A DNA stretch of 60,992 bases from Dipetalonema caudispina (lineage: Eukaryota; Nematoda; Chromadorea; Rhabditida; Onchocercidae): positions 1-60,992 of the forward strand of contig JABVXV010000357.1 in the NCBI GenBank assembly GCA_013365325.1, in the 5' to 3' direction. Each line of letters begins with the position of its first letter. Within the stretch, counting starts at the first letter, position 1. Made by a program: the position numbers and the translations under genes. Below are positions 1 through 18,700 of the stretch, piece by piece. The notes under the pieces are model-generated. The model was given only the letters and a program-made list of their open reading frames with translations, was not told the DNA's origin and did no database searches.

Positions 1-174
<174 letters not shown>

Positions 175-2856
175 CGTTTCAGTTATCATTAACAAACTAT
201 TTACCTAAGTATAACAGATATCCTATCGTATAATATCAATCAATGATATAATACTAACAAACATTTCAATAAGGATAGTATATGCAAATTATCCTTTTTC
301 AAATGAATGAATCATTTCAATGTACCATTTTGATGGAAGCCATATCACTTATCAAATAGATCCATCACTTATTTCCATTTATACTTTTCGTATTTAGCAC
401 ATATCGTCCTCACTTTATCAGCTTTTATTTCCGTATTTTCTCCCTAAACCATTTTTATTGATAACCATTGCTATTTGTATATTTATATGTTTGCTAATGT
501 ATGCGTAAACTTTAAATGCGCATTTGGTTATTTGATACATTTCCAATCAGTACGATATGTGATAAATTTAATTCACTATAGAAGTGTATTGTTTATGACA
601 ATAAATATATTATATAACTTGATTATGTTAATTAAACTAAAATATATTTGTTTATTTGGTATAACAATGAAAATATTTGTATCAGTTGAAATTATTTACT
701 CATATTGATTTTTTTTTTTCTGGATACTCAGTTTATGAATAAATGTAATTCTATTCCATTTATTATTTATTTATTATAAGTTATGCATTTCATTTTGATA
801 TTCTTCACAAACCAATGAAATTAATCAATTAATCAACCAAATAATCAATCAAACAATCAGTCGTATAAATTCCTTTCATATTGATGCCATCTAATATTGA
901 TACATTTGATGAATCATATCAAAAATCTTTTTTTTTTTCCAAATATTTCCTTCTCATATCTGTCTCTATGCTTTTAATATTAACCATTTCATTTTAATCT
1001 TTTCTTTCATCATTGTTGCTTGATTTTGTTAAAATTGTCATATTATTTTTAAAAATTTACAAATTTCACTTTCCTAATGTCTCCGCATTATTTTATTTCT
1101 TTCCTATCATAAAATAATATTTCAAATTTAATTATTATTTAACTGTTTGTCGTAAATAAACGATTCCATAGTATTGGATTAGATGTAAGAAATGGAATCA
1201 AATACTTCATCTATCATTGCTTCGTTGAAATATTGGAATTGCAATAATTAAGTATTCGTCATTATTCATTATAATAAAGTGATATCCATTGTCATTCATA
1301 TCAATTAAGTAATATTCATCACCATAATCAGCATGATTATTTGGATGTTTATGGTGGAAATTCTATGAAATTTGAGAAAATTATGAAGCAGATTTTAATT
1401 TGTTTTGAAAAAAATTTGAAAAGAAATAAAGATTAATCGACTACAACCATTTGATCAAATCGCTGACAATTCAATTATATTAAATTTGTTTTTCAACATA
1501 GTTGATATCATATATTTCTGAAAAACAACTATTTAAAATATAACAAAAATGCAAATTATATTCATGAAACAGTTTTTTTCTTTTCTTTTATTTTATCTTT
1601 TCAAAAATTATTTGTGCTCGATATTTAAATTTTATAATACATTATTTTGAAGTATTTTATAAAAAGATTCAATTGTCGTAGTAAATTCCATTTTTCGTAA
1701 TTTGTAAATAAATTGTAATTTTTACTTCATTACTTGGTTCATTTTAATAATATATTACTGTGTTACATGTAAAATGCTAAATAGGAATTATATTTACAAT
1801 GTAGAATATATATCATCAATAATTTGCATTATAAGTGTTAAAATCGACGTAGACGTTGTCGTCATCAAAGGAGAGTGGATAGTTTTGGTGACAGCATTCG
1901 ATCTGATTGTTGCATTATATAATCAATGACCTTGATAATGAGAAAAGTGATGATGGTCGATCATTCTATGCCAAATTTGTCAACTAAATACTTTTTACCA
2001 TATCGTTCATTGACTTTCAATTTCTTATTGTAGCCAATATTATAAGATATTCCTAGCATTAATATATATTATGCTTAATTAATGTAAATCAGTCTTCCTT
2101 AGATGATCAATATATAACACATAATATCTATTAGTCGATAGTTTGAAAGTTGAAAAAAAAAAGTAATGCTAACATTAGCTAACAATCATTTAAATTATTT
2201 GTCAGATATTTTGAAACAAAAAAATTTGAACATTTATATCGATTACAACCTTTAGTTAAATGGCTCTGATTAATTCAATACTTGTTTTATGATTTAAATT
2301 CAATTCACATCTTAGCTATTATTTACTTGCTATCTTTCTTACAGAATTAACACGATATTTAATCTTAGCCATCATCCTAATGATATCATTTGTTAATTAA
2401 CACTAATTAATTTTCTTCCTTCACATTATTTCTTTGCTTATATGCTTGTCCAGTTAACAATAATATCAAATGAATATTAACTTAACAATCAGTTAGTTAC
2501 ATATATCCTTATCTAATAATCATTTCAGTAATACATTTCCTGACAAGATATTGCAATATAATTTAAAATTTGAACTTATCAACTTATCACAACTTCTCAA
2601 GTCGGTAATAACACTCTTATCTCATGCATTATTTAATTACACTGTATGGATGCTAATCAACAATTAATCGATGACCAATTGGATTCTTACATTAATGAGT
2701 GAATTTCTTTTTCATTAAAAATATAATATGTAATAATTTTAAATCAAATGAATGTATCATTTTTTTTTTTAAATTAATCAATCAATTAATTAGATATTTT
2801 TATATCTAATTAATTCTGTTAATTGCAAATTTTGGTTTTTTTTTTTTTTTTTTTAG
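175..2856. other. AT-rich region, no gene recognised
   Basis: About 2.7 kb of very AT-rich sequence. The only open frame worth naming (475-708, 77 codons) has low-complexity composition and no family resemblance. A slightly more GC-rich patch lies near 1850-1970 but shows no convincing exon. The 5' exons of the SAPCD-like gene that follows could lie here or beyond the left edge; I could not place them. Several poly-T runs and AATCAATTAATCAA-type simple sequence are present. Confidence 0.6.
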
Positions 2857-4728
2857 TTGCACAAAACGACGTAATGGACCAACAATGGGTTTAAATGGAA
2901 TGCGTTCAACAGCTAACACATGCAATTCAACTTTAAATGTAGCAAATAAAAATTGGAATGGAAATGAAATGAATAGTAAAGATAATGGTGGTGTGATTAT
3001 GAGACCTAAAAAGGTTACAAAATTAATAAATTCATTAGATTTGATGAAAATTTAAATTAAATAAATCTTTTGTTTTAAAAAATAACAACAAAATTAAATC
3101 CGTTTGTATGTTATTAATAGATTTGCTAATCAAAAAAAATTGAATAATTTCTTATTGCTAACTAAAGCATTGAAAATTTATTATTTAGAAATTAATAATA
3201 TAAATGGTAACATTGGTAAAGTTCGATTATATATTCTTTTTTCAAAATATTAAAACATATTTGAAATTTGATTACAGATTATATTTTTTCTAAATTTTTA
3301 AAATCTGTTAAATAAATTCTAGCATTTGATTTTATATAATTTAATTCTATTTACAATTTGTGTTCTCATTGATCCATCCATTCATCGTTATTACCAATTA
3401 ATAACATTCATATAGATTTAATTGAAGTAGAAAAAAGTGAAATTAATTAGTTTTCAGTTAAAAGATGTTCAGGAAAAGCAACAACAAAGGTTAATACGAT
3501 ATCGACCATTAAGTACGGCTAATTCATATGCTTCATCACTTGGTAAGCTATTATCCATCTTTTATTGAATTATTTTAAGATTGAATGAAAATCTTTTTAT
3601 TTTTTGAAAAGAATAATGTAACGTTTTCGATGACAAAATACAATTAATTCCTAATTTTATATCGAAATAATAACTACTAATTGCATTCTTTCGAAATATA
3701 AAACAGAAAAAAAAAAAACGTAAATGATTAATTTCTTTTAAAAAAAAGGAACGAATGAAATTAAGATGAATTTTGATGGAATTTATTTCTTTCAAATAAT
3801 ATTAGGATTATTATTGCTAATTAAATTATTTAATAAGCAACAGAATTCGACAAAAAAATTTTAATTGGGATTGAACTATTAGTATAAACCAATAATTTAA
3901 AACAATTAACTTTGAAAATAGTAACATCATAGTTTGTCGGTAGTTCTCGATATGTGATAATAATATCGTTGTATTTTTTAATTAGTACAATTTCATTTTT
4001 AAAAATGAAAACTGTTGTAAGAATTCTAATTTTACAATCGGTCAATTAATTTTTTTCCATTTTTTGTGTTTTTAGTAGCTTAAATCTAAAATTACAGTAT
4101 TTATTATTTATAGCTGAAAATTTTCAAGGTGTAATTTAAATTTAGCCTCATCCGGTATGACCGATATCAGATGGCGTAATTCACATGCTTCACCATGTTC
4201 ATCGTTATCAACTAGTTGTCAATTTATTCATGAATCACCTAATATGGTTTGTTCTATTTTTATTTTTTAGGAATATTTGTAAGAAAAAAAATCTTAGCAT
4301 AATTAAATTTATAAATTATTTAAGTTTAAAGATCCGTTAGCAACCTTACTAAAATGGTAAGAAAAAAAAAAATCATTCCATCATTGTAAGACAGTTTTGG
4401 TTGAAAAAAACAATTATTATCAATTTGGGTATATATCCTCCTATAAAAGCAATACTTCACTGTTCAATTTGCTGTTAATTATTGTAAAATTCAGAAATTC
4501 CGACAATCATTTGCAATTATCTGTTCATCATTTATGCATTGCGGATAATTTCGAGAAGTCTATAAGTCGTTTAATTAGGGTAAAATGAAAAATTGAATTG
4601 AATGATAGCTTAATATCCTTGGAAAGTATTTAGTATCTTATAATTTTTTTGTTCATTTATTTAATTGTGTTTTTATTCTTTTTACTTCTTTTTTTTTTTT
4701 TTTCTTCTTCTTCTTCTTCTTCTTCTTC

Positions 4729-4816
<88 letters not shown>

Positions 4817-7147
4817 TATTATTATTATTATTATTATTTTTATTACTATTATTATTACTACTACTATTATTATTATTATTTTTATTACTACTATTATTAC
4901 TACTGCTATTATTATTATTATTATTATTATTATTGTCTGTAAATGTATATGATAATGTTAAATTTTAGTGGAAATATGAAGGATATTTGGAAGAAGAAAA
5001 AGCAATAATTAATCGTGGCCTAGAAAATGCTAAACGATTAGCAGCATGGTACTGTGAACGTTTAAAAAGTATACAAAAACGGAGTAATCTATTAGATCGA
5101 GGATTGGTACCTGTGGTTAGTGTTGTAACAATGTTAATTATATATTTATAATTATTATATTTCCAATCTTTATTCCATAAATTTCTTTCTTTTCAAAAAA
5201 AAAAAAAAAAAAAAAAAAAGGAAAATTTTCCCAAGATTATTATTTTATTGGCAAAATAAAAAATAAAAAAGAATATTGGAAATGTTTTTATTGAAAATTA
5301 GCAATATTTTTCTGTGGGAAAATTAAACTTATTTTTTCGTAGTTAAAATGAAAGTAAAAATCTAACTTCCATTGGTTTTTTTCTTTTTTTTTTCAGTTTA
5401 ATCTTAATTTTTTAACAAATGAACATAATTTTTCGCTTTTTCCAATTAGTTTGTTAAAAATTTTTAATAGGAACAAATTTACTTAAATAATATAGACATA
5501 TTGAGATGTAAGTATTTCTCAAAAGTAAGATACTGTTTGATCAGTTTATTTCTGGTAGTGCTTATTTCCGTTTTCTATTATAATCTTTTATTTTTCAGAG
5601 CAATAATCTTCCTGAAGATTGTGACTTACCCATTTATCATTTATTTGTTTACTCATTTCTCGTTTACCCACTCATTGTTTATTCATTAGTTTCATTTACT
5701 CATTATTTGTTTGTTTGTTAATTAAGTTCATTAATTATAGGATGGAGCTGTACATGAAGAAAAACTAAATTATCTTCGAGCTCATATTGCTGAACTGAAT
5801 AGACGAATAACATCATTGATCGAAAGCAGTGATCATTCTTTTCCAACACATTCTAATTTGCAGGTTTCAATTCCTATTCGTTATGTTTTCCGGATAATAG
5901 TGAAGTCTAAAATCGGTTTTAATTAAGCCAAGTTTTATTATTAATTACCATTGCTAATGAAATGCAATATCAATGGCTAGTGAATTAATATGCAAATTGA
6001 TATAAATATTAAGAAAAATTATGTAAAAAATTAGCTTGCAAACACTAAGAATGTTTGCTAATAAAGCTTATTTAAGCAAACAAATACATAATAATTAAAA
6101 TAAACGGAATTTAATTTTTGGAAAAATTAATACTTCGCTAAATTAGCACTTTCTTCCTTTTTCTTTCTTTCTCATTGTTTATACAAATGAATAAATTTTT
6201 GAGACAAAAAAACAGAATTCATTCATAATTCTTTTGTTATGCTAACAATGTTTCAGTTAAATATTAGACAAATATTCATTGCTCAAAATCTTGATTAGAT
6301 TACAAAATGGATGATTTATTTGATCAATTTATTTTCTTTCAAATTAATCATTTTATGCTTTCAGTTAAATTGAAAAATTTTTAATAAAGTTTAATCAAAC
6401 TTTGAGTTGTAAAATAATAATAGCAATTTTTAATGCCAAGTATTATATGATATTTGAAGAAAAGCATGTAATTAACTAAATTAAGTTTTTCTGTTGCATA
6501 ATATATATATCGTTAATTGTTTTAGGTAAAAACACAAATGCCACAACCGAGTGATGATCATAGCCAATATTATCGACGACAAAATATCAAATTATGTCAG
6601 GTTCTGTCTTGAAACTTCCTTGAATTAGCATTTCTTTTTTTTTTTTCCTTTTCTCTTTCTCTCTGTCTCTCTCTCTCTCTCATTGCTTATAAATGAATAA
6701 ATAAGTGAATTAATTCATTATTACAGGAATTAGCTGATAAAAATGTTTTAATTGAACGACTTCTTCATGAGAAAGCTGAAAGGAACAAAGAACATAGTAG
6801 TGCATTTCAAAAAGTTGAACCAAAAAGGTTTGAAAAATAATTGTAGAAATTTTTCAAATACATAATAATTACATAATTTATTCCTATAGATTACAATTAT
6901 TTCTCTCTTTCAACAAAGAAATACGATGATCAATTATGGTTAATTTGAATAATCGTGAAAATTTTATTAATTTTATTTTTCTAAATTGATAACTGTAGCT
7001 AATCAGATAGCATTTTAGTGATGAATGTATAAAAAAAAAAATTTTTTTAGGTTAACATCAAAGACAACAGTAATAGGAACAAATGCTGAAAGGAATCACT
7101 ATGTTCAATCATATTCATGGGTACCATCAGAGGGAACATTAATGTGA
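2857..7147 (+). CDS. SAPCD1/SAPCD2-like coiled-coil protein (5' incomplete)
   Basis: Eight exons join in phase: 2857-3013, 3458-3542, 4146-4246, 4969-5115, 5741-5863, 6526-6600, 6727-6827, 7051-7147 (TGA), about 294 residues. The block encoded by exon 4 (EEEKAIINRGLENAKRLAAW, then YCERL) matches the vertebrate SAPCD2 segment in which an EQEKE heptad is followed by RDWYQQQL. Exons 6-7 encode the C-terminal coiled coil (NIKLCQELADKNVLIERL), matching the SAPCD QEVTEKSERITQLEQEK region. In vertebrates SAPCD2 is a cortical polarity/spindle-orientation factor; that role is known for the family, not shown here. The first exon starts mid-codon, so the N-terminal part, which in SAPCD2 carries an EF-hand-like domain, is missing from my model. 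An AATAAA lies at 7183-7188, 36 nt after the stop. Splicing is well supported; the family call is good but rests on two short blocks. Confidence 0.78.
4702..4935. repeat. Compound (TTC)n-(TTA)n microsatellite in SAPCD-like intron 3
   Basis: A TTC/TCT run (about 4702-4729) changes into a long TTA/ATT array with TTACTA and TTTTTA variants, ending near 4935. It lies wholly inside the intron between exons ending at 4246 and starting at 4969. The apparent open frames through it encode only poly-Tyr or poly-Ile and are artefacts. Confidence 0.97.
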
Positions 7148-8868
7148 ATGTTGTGAATGAATTTAAATGTTTACCAAAATTGAATAAAATGAAATAATTT
7201 GAAAATTTATGATTTCTTTTCACAATTTTATTTAAATATTTGGATGGAGCTATTTTTATGGCAATAAATTTTCCGAAGCATTAATAAACGATATGCAATT
7301 ATATCGATAGCATTTATTTACTTAAGATAACAAATGATATACAAAGTATGTTTGCTTACTTTTAGGTGAATCGGATGATTAATTTAACAACTGATTCATT
7401 CCATCAATTTTAATCATTTTTCTTCTCATTTTAAATCTAACTTTTACCAGTCGTTTTCTTTTTCTATCCTTATTTCTTACTAATATATTTGCTACAAACT
7501 GTTTGAGAAAAAAATATACTTCAGATAAAGAAAGGCAAAAAAGAATCTTCTTATGTTTCTCTTTTCTTCCAGAATTCTCTAATTTAAAAAGATTGAAAAA
7601 TGTGAGAAATGATCAAGATGTTGCTATTAATTGACAAATACTAGAGATTCTAGAAAAAAAAAAAAGGTTAGGATGAACAAATCAAAAGATCGTAAGCATG
7701 TTTAGGTTATAAATCAAGAATTGAGTTATACTTTAAGGCAGAAATAATTAAACGGCACATCTACAGCATTATAGGTTTTCTATTGTTATATGATTCCATT
7801 CAAGAATTATTTATGTTTAAAATTCATTTTACTGCAATATCAGTAGTTTGCTGAACAATTATGATATTAATGGTTTATCATAAAAGTACAAGTGGAGAGT
7901 CAATATACGAGTCAAAACAAGTTATTGTCCTGAAATAATATCCGCAGTCTCATAGAATAATATTATTCCTTCGAAAACTCATATATATATATATAAAGCT
8001 TTGGAATGATTGATCAATTGGAGGTATTCAGAAAGTCTTCTTTAAGTAAAACAGGAGGAATCGGAATGTTTTACTTGCAAGCAACAATCTGAATCATAGA
8101 TCTTTATTTCTCATTTAATACCTGGACTTTCGATAGAAATTTCATTGCTATGTCTAAGGAGTTCTGATTCTAAAAAGCTATAAATCTATAAATTCAATAA
8201 AGTTTTGAAAACGAAAAACCATTGTTTAATGAATGTACTCCTACCAATGGTTACCCTAAGCATCATAGTAAAGTGTGAATCATTGGATACTATTTCTGAA
8301 ATACAATAAGCATTACCAAAGAAAAAAGTATGTAACATACAGAAATGAAATGTAGAAAGTACACAAACGAATGAAAAGCATTAATGGTAAATAAAATATC
8401 GACGAATAAAGCAAGAGACGTAATGAATATAAACCATCCTCAATTCCATGATATTTACTAATTTCATTAGTAAACTTGCATTTTAAATCATATTTTAAAT
8501 GCATTACGGCCAGACAGTACCGAATCTATCCTTTAACTATTATGAAATTTTCTAGAAGCAATCCAATTCGCATATTTACGAATGCTATAAAAATCAAACC
8601 TATAGATGGAAAGTGTATGTCTGAGAGTGCTAAAGAACGACATCGAATTATTTGCAAAAATCGATAATCATTTTCAGAGAAAGTTTCCCAGATAATAATG
8701 ACACGAATTATCACAGATAAGTTACTAACCTTGGCAAAGTAGACGGGAAAGGATAAATTCTCAATGTGTTTTAGACATATTGTATTACCATCAACAACAA
8801 TCCTTGTTTTTGTAACTTGGAAGAGAAAAGAAATAACAAAACAGACTAGAAACAATTTTACGCAAATA
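7148..8868. other. Convergent intergenic region
   Basis: It separates the 3' ends of the SAPCD-like gene (plus) and LETM1 (minus). It contains the AATAAA at 7183 and a short (TA)n at 7980-7996. I see no exon structure; the open frames at 8313-8930 lack family resemblance and partly lie antisense to LETM1's last exon. Confidence 0.6.
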
Positions 8869-14226
<5,358 letters not shown>

Positions 14227-15737
14227 GATATACAGTGTACGTTGGACCAATCCCTCAGCTCCAGAAACTTCTTAATATCTGAAATAAACCATCAGCAATA
14301 CTTGAAAGAATCAAGCGATTAATGAGATATCTTCTTTGGAAGTATCAAATATTACCCAGCAAATGATTATTCAGGATGTCAAAAAGTTCAAGGCACCTTT
14401 GATACTATCAACAGCATTTATGTTTCATCAAGCTTCCGTAATGCATAAACATATGAAACAGTAGGACCAATTACAAAAAATTTTTTCCCCCACTCGTTAA
14501 TATTGTCGCTTTGTTGAAGATGTGAAGCGAAATGAAATAAAACTGTAACTTTTCGTTTTGAATTAAATTTCAAGAATGAAATCAAGAATGAGAGTTCGAA
14601 ATCTAACAGAGAAAGTTATCACAGCAAACCATCTCTTCTGTTTAATCATGGACTGCTATTATCAAATAGTATCATCACATAAAGGCTAGATTATAATATC
14701 TCATACCAACCTATTATCTCCGGTATCACGTATAACGTGTACAATGTTGTCAGCATGAATGTAACAGAATTAACAAATTAATCTTGCCAAATTTAGTTTC
14801 GGAAAAATTAATTAATATTTAGTACAGAATGACAGTAATTACGTATTTAATGTAACAAAGCAATTCCATACTTATTGTATAACACCATAAACAAACCAAA
14901 TTTCGATTACCATCTCATTTTGTGCTACTTCATTTGATTTCAAATGAAACTCATCACTTCCTTCATTTTCACTATTGTTTCACATTCATTGAAACAATCT
15001 TTAAATGTTTAATGAGGCTATTTCAAGAAATTTTTCTCACATTAAATTGTTCCCTCATATTATCATTTAAATTCTTTCTTATAAGCATCCTTATATTGGT
15101 GTCATTTTATCTGAATATGATTCTTTTTGAAAAACTAAATTAAGACATATTCATTTTTTATCCCTATCATATCTACGTAAATAACATTGCCCTATTGGAC
15201 ATATAGTAATTCTTGCAAATTTCATCAATTCTTTGTAGTAGAATGAGAAGAGAATGACATGACATAATCATATTTGAGTGTACTGCTTGAGAAAGTATAT
15301 GAGATGAGGATTAAAAAGAAAGTAAATTGCTATGTAATAGACTAATATTCGATATTATGAAGCTAGAAAGAATTGTAAGAAAGAGTAAAAACTTGATAAT
15401 AAATTTAAGATCAGAGAATAATTTAGTGAGAAAAAGTTCAATCATTCATTGGCTTTTACAAGATTAATGCCAGAACAGGAATGGAATGAAGGGAAAAAAC
15501 AATTGTGGGATTGAAAATTTCATATCAAACCAAATGGAATTATACAGAATGCATCAAAGATATTAATCGAGACTTGGTTTGTTGCATAGGTTTTGTGATA
15601 GTTATGCGATAGGCTTGGAGTTAATTTGCTATATCAGATAATGCATAATTTTCGTCTACTTCGGTACCTGATGGTACACAGGATTTAGACATATGTGCTA
15701 CAATTAAATGTGGGGAGGGGGTGTGAGCTCTTAAGTT
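14227..15737. promoter_or_regulatory. Divergent promoter region between LETM1 and RINT1
   Basis: A 1.5-kb gap between two outward-reading starts. It contains ACGT-core motifs, including a close pair at about 14727-14741 (TCACGTATAACGTGTAC) and TACGTA steps near 14840 and 15173. I see no exons; the frame at 14922-15143 is AT-driven and unrecognised. Confidence 0.5.
14279..14280 (-). other. Predicted trans-splice or 5'UTR acceptor of LETM1
   Basis: Reading the minus strand, a TTTATTTCAG acceptor lies 52 nt upstream of the LETM1 ATG, with no matching upstream exon. In nematodes such an orphan acceptor usually receives the spliced leader. The leader it would give contains an in-frame stop (14274-14272) before the ATG at 14226. 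This is inference from the acceptor consensus alone. Confidence 0.5.
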
Positions 15738-18700
15738 ATGTCACAACAGAATATAGATTCCGAGAATTCTCGGGTGAGTTTTTTTCGAATTGAACTTTCT
15801 TTTGTTAATTTAGCATGTGTAAATTTTTGTAAAGTGCATGTATGCAAATGAAATGACTTAATTTACAAACATTGTTGTATGCACAAAAAAAAAAAAAAGA
15901 GGAGAAAACTACACAGTTCTAATTTTTACATATATTTTAGAACATTTTTTAACGAAAAATTTTTGTATAAGAGAGTGATCAAAACTTTTTTTCGCACTGG
16001 CATCAAACGTAATTTTTAACTAGCAAAGAGACGTGTACACCAATGTCTTTACCTAGATTTGAGCCAATTTATAAACCTCTCGTTTTTGTTATATATGTTA
16101 CACTTTATAGGTGTTAGAATTGGCAGAAAAATTTGCTAACTTACCTGCTACAGATGTCCATGAGTATTTTCGTGGTTTCCGCGCTATTCAAAATGAGCTC
16201 GATGCGGAACAATATAAAATTCAAGCAAGTGTCATTTCTTTCCTTATGCGGTATCTCTATCCTCGTTATTCAGATTAAAACATCTTCATGGCTAAAAAAA
16301 GACCAAAATTATAATAATAAGGAGACGAAATGTCGGTAATTGACACTATATGATCTAAATGATTGCGAGGGATAGATGTTTTGTTTGGACAAGTTATTTT
16401 AGCTACTAAACAAAAATAACTATGAAAGGTTATGGTTATAGGAAAGAATGTGCTATATGCATGAGGATCTACCAATTCAGCTTTCACGTTTGCGATCTTT
16501 TCGGGAAAAGTTGGTTCATTTGAAGCAAAAGATTCAGAGCGCTTTGAAGAACTATCACAATAAACAGGAGCAGTTGTGGTCTTCGCTTAAACAGGTCAAT
16601 TTGTAGTCCATATTTTTGTCATTTTGGATCAGCAATTTTGGAATTTAAACTTCTAAATTAGCGGTTTGAGTACTGTTTTACACCCATAGCGATAGACGGG
16701 CATCTCTTTCTTCTCCATCATATCAGCGAAAACTTTCAATAGGTAGTATTTTGAAAAAGCTTTTCTTTCAGAATGCTCCAGATATTCACAATCATTTGGA
16801 ACGTGTCGTGCAACAGATGAAGGAGTTAAATTACCTTAGAGCTGCCCACAAGCTGACACTTGCAAGATCAAAAATTAAGAAAGCAATAAATGTTTCTAAC
16901 TTCTTCGCTTTATATGATATTATCCAGTCTTTCAAGCAAAATGGTAATGTGGATTTGCAGTTGGTATGTGTACATCTAAAATAGACAGTCTTGCTAAGCA
17001 GTGTTTAAAAATGGGTGGGATAGAAGTTGGAGGGATTTTTTTGCTTTTGATATATTTGAATCTAAGTAGTTCTTCTGGATAGTAAAAGATATTCAGGATG
17101 AAAATGAAGCTAAAGATATTGATAAGATGAGGAAGCAGTTGCTCAGTGAAACAGAACAGCTTGTTTCCGGTTGTCTCAAAGATTTGCTGAAGAAAATTCA
17201 TTACCCACTTGAAGAAGCTATTGATCTCAAGACTCATCAGAAGTTAATTCAACAAATCGCTACTTTGCTGAAGTGTATCAGCATACTGGATAACGGTAGT
17301 GTTTCTTCGCACTGCGATAGGTACGAATTTTGGAAAGTTCCACGTCTTCTTATATGTAGTCATTATGTAACGAGAATTTAAAGATTTAGAGTAAAAATCT
17401 TAAAAGCCTATAATCTTGTGTATAAATCGCATCCAAACTGCAAGGTTTTAATCGATTTTATTCAAGGTCGAGACTTTTGACGGAACTAATTGCTCCAGTG
17501 GAGAAGCGATTCCAATACCACTTTTTCACGGAACAAAAAACAAACGACCCATCTAAACCTGAATGGTTTTTCACACAGATACTAAATTGGATAACAGCAA
17601 ATATCGACGTAGTCAGTGCTATTTTCCTGCAAATTTTTAAGGATAAGGTGAATTTGATCTTCTTTTTCAAATGCGAAAGGGGATAAGCAGCATTCTGGCC
17701 TCCTGCGGGTGCAGGGAGTTGAAATAGTACTTTCGGATAGAATTCATGGACTGCAGTTTTTGTTCATCCTGAAGGTTTTTCTTTTTTAAGGCAAAGCAAA
17801 ATAAATTGGTGAATGAATATGTAAATAAGCTGGTGAATTTGGCACAGAAAAAAGTGCAAAATATTCGAAAGACAGTACAGGATGATCCTGAACTGTTCTC
17901 TCATCTTATTGATGAGTGTGTCGCTTTCGAAAACGAGTTGCAAGGTTAGGTATCTCTGTTTTGCATAATGTACCAATATCATTTTTATTCGAATATGATC
18001 TGCGGATCATACTCAAATCATACTCAACTCTACGTTGTTATGTTTGACTGGGAATGCTGTTTTGGTTCAGCTTTGTATGTGATCTTACTATTTTTTTTTG
18101 TTTTCCTCTGACTTTTTCACTGTAAATCGTTTCTAATATTTAATTCATGGTTTTCAGATATTGCTATTCCGATTCGTCCGGGTAATGTGCTGCGCGTTTT
18201 ATGCGAAGATATCTATTTAATAAAATGGCTACAGCTCGAACGTGAGAGCTGTATCGCAGGAGTAGAAAATGTGCTTTGCGGAGAGGACTGCTGGAACAAT
18301 CGATACCATACCTTCTCAGATGTCGACATGGTAGCATACAGTTATATATTTCTTGAAACCATTGATAATCGTCTACAAATCTTGATATTTGAACGTTAGA
18401 AGCACATAGAGAAAAGCAAAAAACTGTTTCAGCAACAAGTACCAGAATGTACTGATCAATTTCTTTTGATGATCGAATCAATTACAGAACGTTATCGTTG
18501 GATAGAGAGTGTGGACGTACAGTCGCAGTTCCTGAACGTGCAGGTATGCCTGTTTATCAACTCGCTGAATAGTGAGGATGGAAAGAAATTTAAATAACTT
18601 ATTGTTGGAAATCACCATTCTTTTAACGGCATTGTTTCCACAATGCCGTTAAAATTATTTTTTGTTTTACATATAAAAGTTCGTAGTGGTAACTGTTACA

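Noticed and set aside
4649..4952. Overlapping open frames of about 95 codons encoding poly-Tyr and poly-Ile
   Set aside because: Translation of the TTC/TTA microsatellite inside an intron of the SAPCD-like gene; no coding signal.
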